DNA of 64,000 bases from JBBSJT01 sp041691015 (GTDB taxonomy: Bacteria; Chlamydiota; Chlamydiia; Chlamydiales; Parachlamydiaceae). The position numbers were made by a program, and so were the translations under genes. Location of the stretch: NCBI GenBank assembly GCA_041691015.1, contig JBEPVN010000001.1, forward strand, positions 1 to 64,000, in the 5' to 3' direction. The notes under the pieces are model-generated. The model worked only from the letters and a program-made list of their open reading frames with translations, had not been told where the DNA came from and did not search any database. Position 1 is the stretch's first letter. The number at the start of each line of letters is the position of its first letter. Positions 61,330 through 64,000 of the stretch are shown here, piece by piece.

Positions 61330-62043
61330 ATGACAAAACCAACGCTTTACTTACTCAAACTTGCAAATACTCCCATATTTACGCAGCTCCAAATCGAAGA
61401 GGCTTTGCTTCGGACTGATGAGCGCAATTATTGTTTGTTAAATACAGGCTCAACTAAAGCCATCGTTATGGGAATCTCCGGTAATGTTGAAAAACTGATC
61501 AATAAAGATCTCCTCGATAAAAATCCCGTTCCTGTAATTCGCAGGTTCAGTGGAGGGGGGACTGTTTTTGTTAATGAGGAAACTTATTTTACTACGTTTA
61601 TATGCAACAGCGAGGATTTAAAGGTTCCTTGTTATCCTCAAAACATCTTTAAGTGGAGTACAACCGTCTATGAGCCTGTCTTTAAGGGGTTAAATTTCAA
61701 GCTTCAAGAAAATGATTATGTGATCGACAACAAAAAATTTGGGGGAAACGCCCAATATTTACGAAAAAATCGTTGGCTGCATCACACCTCGTTTCTTTTT
61801 GATTATCATACAGATCAAATGGATTACTTAAATCTTCCTGAAAAAGTTCCAAGTTACAGAAAAAATCGCCCGCATAGCGATTTTTTATGCAAATTAAAGG
61901 CTCACTTTGATTCAAAGGATGCTTTAAAAGAAAAAATTGAGCATTCGCTGCATCAACAATTTAAAATCCAAGAAATAACACTCTCAGATATCGAAGATAT
62001 ACTAAAAACCGCGCACAGAAAAGCCACAGTTTATCTAGAATAA
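61330..62043 (+). CDS. lplA: lipoate--protein ligase A-like
   Basis: The 237-residue enzyme of the LplA family has RRFSGGGTVFVNEETYF (near 71) and the lysine motif VIDNKKFGGNAQYLRKNRWL (near 131), with HHTSFLFDY after it. It attaches lipoate to E2/GcvH-type domains using ATP. It lacks the separate C-terminal accessory domain of E. coli LplA. It lies 44 bases after mnmG, as in CT498-CT499, and overlaps the convergent hypothetical gene by nine bases. Confidence 0.88.
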   Translation: MTKPTLYLLKLANTPIFTQLQIEEALLRTDERNYCLLNTGSTKAIVMGISGNVEKLINKDLLDKNPVPVIRRFSGGGTVFVNEETYFTTFICNSEDLKVPCYPQNIFKWSTTVYEPVFKGLNFKLQENDYVIDNKKFGGNAQYLRKNRWLHHTSFLFDYHTDQMDYLNLPEKVPSYRKNRPHSDFLCKLKAHFDSKDALKEKIEHSLHQQFKIQEITLSDIEDILKTAHRKATVYLE

Positions 62044-62865
62044 GTCATCTATCATTGACATTATGGGATTTTTACCTTTATGCTTTAACTCCAATATTCC
62101 TAACTTAATGCCTTCCTCATTTGTAAGTGTAGTAGATTGTAGAGCGCATTTTCTGAGGAAAGGATCATTTTCCATCCCTATCTCAAAAATAAAAGACCCT
62201 TTTAAAGAAAGAAAAGCTGCTAAGAATGGGCGGTCATACTTAATGACATCCGGAATTTCATTAAAATAGAAATCTGCTAGTTTTGCTAATTGGAGAATTT
62301 GATATTTGTTTTTTTTAAGTTTAATGCCTGCAAGCTGGAAATATCCACTCAATTTTACGATTTCAAAATCATTCCTCACACTGTCACTTCCATAAAAAAG
62401 AAAATCTGGTTTTAATTTAACCAATTCGAGCATAAACTCCTTGTCGTCACAGAGTTTATAGCTTGTTGTAAGAGCTGTAACTATTTGCGATTCAATAGTT
62501 TTTAGCTCAGGGTGATTTTTTACTAAATTTTTATTTTTAATTGCTTTGTAATTTTCCAAAAGTTTTTCTTTATTAAAAGAAATATATTGGCTATCCGATA
62601 ATTCTACTAAAGGAAAAAAGGTAGCGGGAATAAGAACACATCCGAGGGGCATATTAAAAAATATAGTTAAGGCAACAGTGACGACAAGCAAAGCAACAGA
62701 TTTAATAACCTTAATATCAATAAATTCTAAATATACGTAGTAGTGTTTTGCTTTACAATTTAAATTAATATCTGACACATCAATTTTTTGTAATAAAAGT
62801 TGCTTTTCAAAAAATAACGCTAAATCTATTACCGGTCCGATCAAAGGCATAAATCTGTAAGGCAT
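62035..62865 (-). CDS. Inc-like hairpin membrane protein, unknown
   Basis: The 276-residue protein has a bilobed hydrophobic hairpin at about 54-70 and 72-88 (VALLVVTVALTIFF, then NMPLGCVLIPATFFPLV), the hallmark of chlamydial inclusion membrane proteins. A Lys/Asn-rich helical cytosolic-type domain follows (about 95-276). There is no signal peptide, as expected for type III-secreted Inc proteins. No sequence family is recognised. It is alone on the minus strand, next to a second secreted-protein gene on the other strand. Confidence 0.55.
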   Translation of the reverse strand: MPYRFMPLIGPVIDLALFFEKQLLLQKIDVSDINLNCKAKHYYVYLEFIDIKVIKSVALLVVTVALTIFFNMPLGCVLIPATFFPLVELSDSQYISFNKEKLLENYKAIKNKNLVKNHPELKTIESQIVTALTTSYKLCDDKEFMLELVKLKPDFLFYGSDSVRNDFEIVKLSGYFQLAGIKLKKNKYQILQLAKLADFYFNEIPDVIKYDRPFLAAFLSLKGSFIFEIGMENDPFLRKCALQSTTLTNEEGIKLGILELKHKGKNPIMSMIDDLF

Positions 62866-63087
62866 GTCGACATGTTAAAGAAAGCGCTTATAATCATTTG
62901 TTTTAATATTCATATAAATCCTAAATTCTTTTTTTTGTAATTGTATCAAGTTCCTATGAAAAAATCAAAAGATATTGGAATGGGAAGTTGCAACTAAATT
63001 GAGTGATGTTTTACTCTTCTTTGACTTATGATAGGAAATGGAGCTTCCATTTAAAATGCAGCTAAAAAGGATAGGGCTTGTGAATAT

Positions 63088-64000
63088 ATGAATACATTTT
63101 TTATTGCCATTTTTTTTAATTTTCTATTTCTCCTTACGCGTTCAAATATTTCTGCATCTGAAAAAGATGAAAGGGAAAAGGCGCTTGCAAATTCCAATTT
63201 CTTAATTAAGGAATATTACGATTCAGGAGAGTCTACAGGACTCATAAAACATGAATTTCAGATCGCAGAAGATGGAGAGCCTGTCCTTCTGAACCGTTAT
63301 TTTTATGAAGGCAATGAAACGATCGTTCATGATGTTTTCGATAACAAGACCATTTATAGAAAAGATCTCGATGATAACCGTCTGACTATTGAAAGATGCG
63401 ATTCCAACGGTGATCCCTATTTGGTAGAACGATTTATTGTGGATAATTCAAAACTTATCGGTAAAACTTTTGAAGATGGAATGGGCAATACATTGATTTG
63501 TGAGAGGTATTTTTATGATTCTGAGGGTATATTGATCAAAAGCGAAACGTATTCAAGCATTGAAGAGCTTTCAGAAAATATAGAAAATGAGATTTTGCCG
63601 GCAAATGCGACATTTCAGTATTTAAATGAACTTCTAAAAGCAGAAAATCTCACAACCGTTCAGGAGATTGCAGAGACATATCTTGGACCCTTGTATCTGT
63701 TGACAGCCGGCTATTATAACCATCCTCTGGAATCAGGAGTTTTTGGGTACGGGGAAGCAAGCAAAAAAGTACGTGTCAGCTTTATAAATGGTATTTTAAA
63801 TCGCAATTCAGATTGCATGGAAACGGCAAGGTTAATCTCAAGAACCCACGGGGGCACAAACGTCCATTACATTTATAGACCGACAACTGGCTGGGCAAAT
63901 GATCTTATGCAGGCAGTTTCTGTAAGATTTGGCTATTTGACGCCTCAAGCTACGTTGCTTGCGAATAAGTGGAAAGAACTGATTGCTGAAATGGGAGGCG
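63088..64000 (+). CDS. large secreted DUF687-like protein, 3' end outside the window
   Basis: The frame is open from the ATG at 63088 to the end of the window (over 300 residues, incomplete). It begins with a signal peptide (hydrophobic 3-17, cleavage near NISA). The next part has YD/MORN-like repeated units: LNRYFYEGNETIVHDVFD, KTIYRKDLDDNRLTIERCD and CERYFYDSEGILIKSETY. This resembles the shell of RHS/polymorphic toxins. A region then resembles chlamydial DUF687 (RTHGGTNVHYIYRPTTGW, YLTPQATLLANKW). The DUF687 call is by memory of the motif and needs comparison. It is probably exported and surface or host directed. Confidence 0.6.
   Translation, partial: MNTFFIAIFFNFLFLLTRSNISASEKDEREKALANSNFLIKEYYDSGESTGLIKHEFQIAEDGEPVLLNRYFYEGNETIVHDVFDNKTIYRKDLDDNRLTIERCDSNGDPYLVERFIVDNSKLIGKTFEDGMGNTLICERYFYDSEGILIKSETYSSIEELSENIENEILPANATFQYLNELLKAENLTTVQEIAETYLGPLYLLTAGYYNHPLESGVFGYGEASKKVRVSFINGILNRNSDCMETARLISRTHGGTNVHYIYRPTTGWANDLMQAVSVRFGYLTPQATLLANKWKELIAEMGG

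Noticed and set aside
1..64000. Prophage, plasmid origin, integrase or complete insertion sequence
   Set aside because: No integrase, transposase, phage structural or replication-initiator genes could be read in any frame; the only mobile-type signals are the non-coding palindromes.
1..64000. rRNA operon, tmRNA, RNase P RNA or riboswitch
   Set aside because: No conserved cores of these RNAs were recognised by eye; only two tRNAs are supported.

Overview
The window is AT-rich bacterial DNA with the gene content and gene neighbourhoods of the phylum Chlamydiae. Blocks that match the order known from Chlamydia trachomatis include mfd-alaS-tkt with hemE and hemG nearby (CT745-CT750 region), clpC followed by ptsN(HTH)-ptsN-dut-accD-sod (CT286-CT294), rnc-radA and hemC (CT297-CT299), dnaB-mnmG-lplA (CT497-CT499), and gpsA next to a UDPGP-family pyrophosphorylase (CT714-CT715). 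Between these blocks lie many hypothetical membrane proteins, eukaryote-like domains (ankyrin, SH2-like, Ulp1-like protease), secreted glycan enzymes and long intergenic palindromes. This points to an environmental, amoeba- or arthropod-associated chlamydia (Parachlamydia/Rhabdochlamydia/Simkania-like) rather than a Chlamydiaceae member. The species cannot be named from this sequence alone.

Layout. 1-4.5 kb: a doubtful short ORF, then a minus-strand operon UDPGP pyrophosphorylase-gpsA-nnrE/D. 4.6-7.1 kb: a MoxR-DUF58-membrane protein operon of the Bat type, ending in a large nested hairpin. 7.2-11.4 kb: minus-strand cluster of two TPR proteins, a DMT-family transporter and a secreted DUF4864-like protein. 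11.6-16.2 kb: an orphan OmpR-type response regulator, an N-terminally shortened NFACT (RqcH-like) protein, tRNA-Arg, a metallo-beta-lactamase-fold hydrolase, a two-repeat SH2-like membrane protein and a small conserved protein. 16.2-21.6 kb: eno, an FmdB-like zinc ribbon, groEL-groES with a CIRCE-like operator and promoter, then an EpmA-like enzyme and EF-P. 21.8-24.6 kb: accessory genes, including an Inc-like membrane protein and a pair of small paralogues. 24.6-34 kb: mfd, alaS, tkt, hemE. 34-38.7 kb: a CsbD-BON protein and a four-gene island of mostly exported glycan-active enzymes. 38.7-48.4 kb: hemG, clpC, an ankyrin protein, two EIIA-Ntr proteins, dut, accD, sodA, hemD, hemC. 48.5-55.8 kb: tandem small membrane paralogues, radA, rnc, a hypothetical protein with a LipM-like acyltransferase, a Zn/Mn ABC transporter and tRNA-Ser. 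55.9-64 kb: a Ulp1-like cysteine protease, dnaB, a 29-residue mS38-like basic protein, mnmG, lplA, an Inc-like protein and the start of a large secreted protein cut by the window end.

How it fits together. The core genes supply haem synthesis (hemC, hemD, hemE, hemG), lipoate attachment (lplA and a LipM-like enzyme), protein folding and turnover (groESL, clpC), translation quality (EF-P with its lysylation enzyme, alaS, mnmG, NFACT), DNA repair (mfd, radA), glycerol-phosphate and central carbon supply (gpsA, eno, tkt) and metal uptake. The accessory genes look like host-interaction tools: a C48-type protease with a complete catalytic set, SH2-like repeats, an ankyrin protein, several hairpin-membrane (Inc-like) proteins and enzymes for exported glycan modification. 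The non-coding space is notable for long inverted repeats. Two families recur within the window, one with compensatory base changes in its arms.
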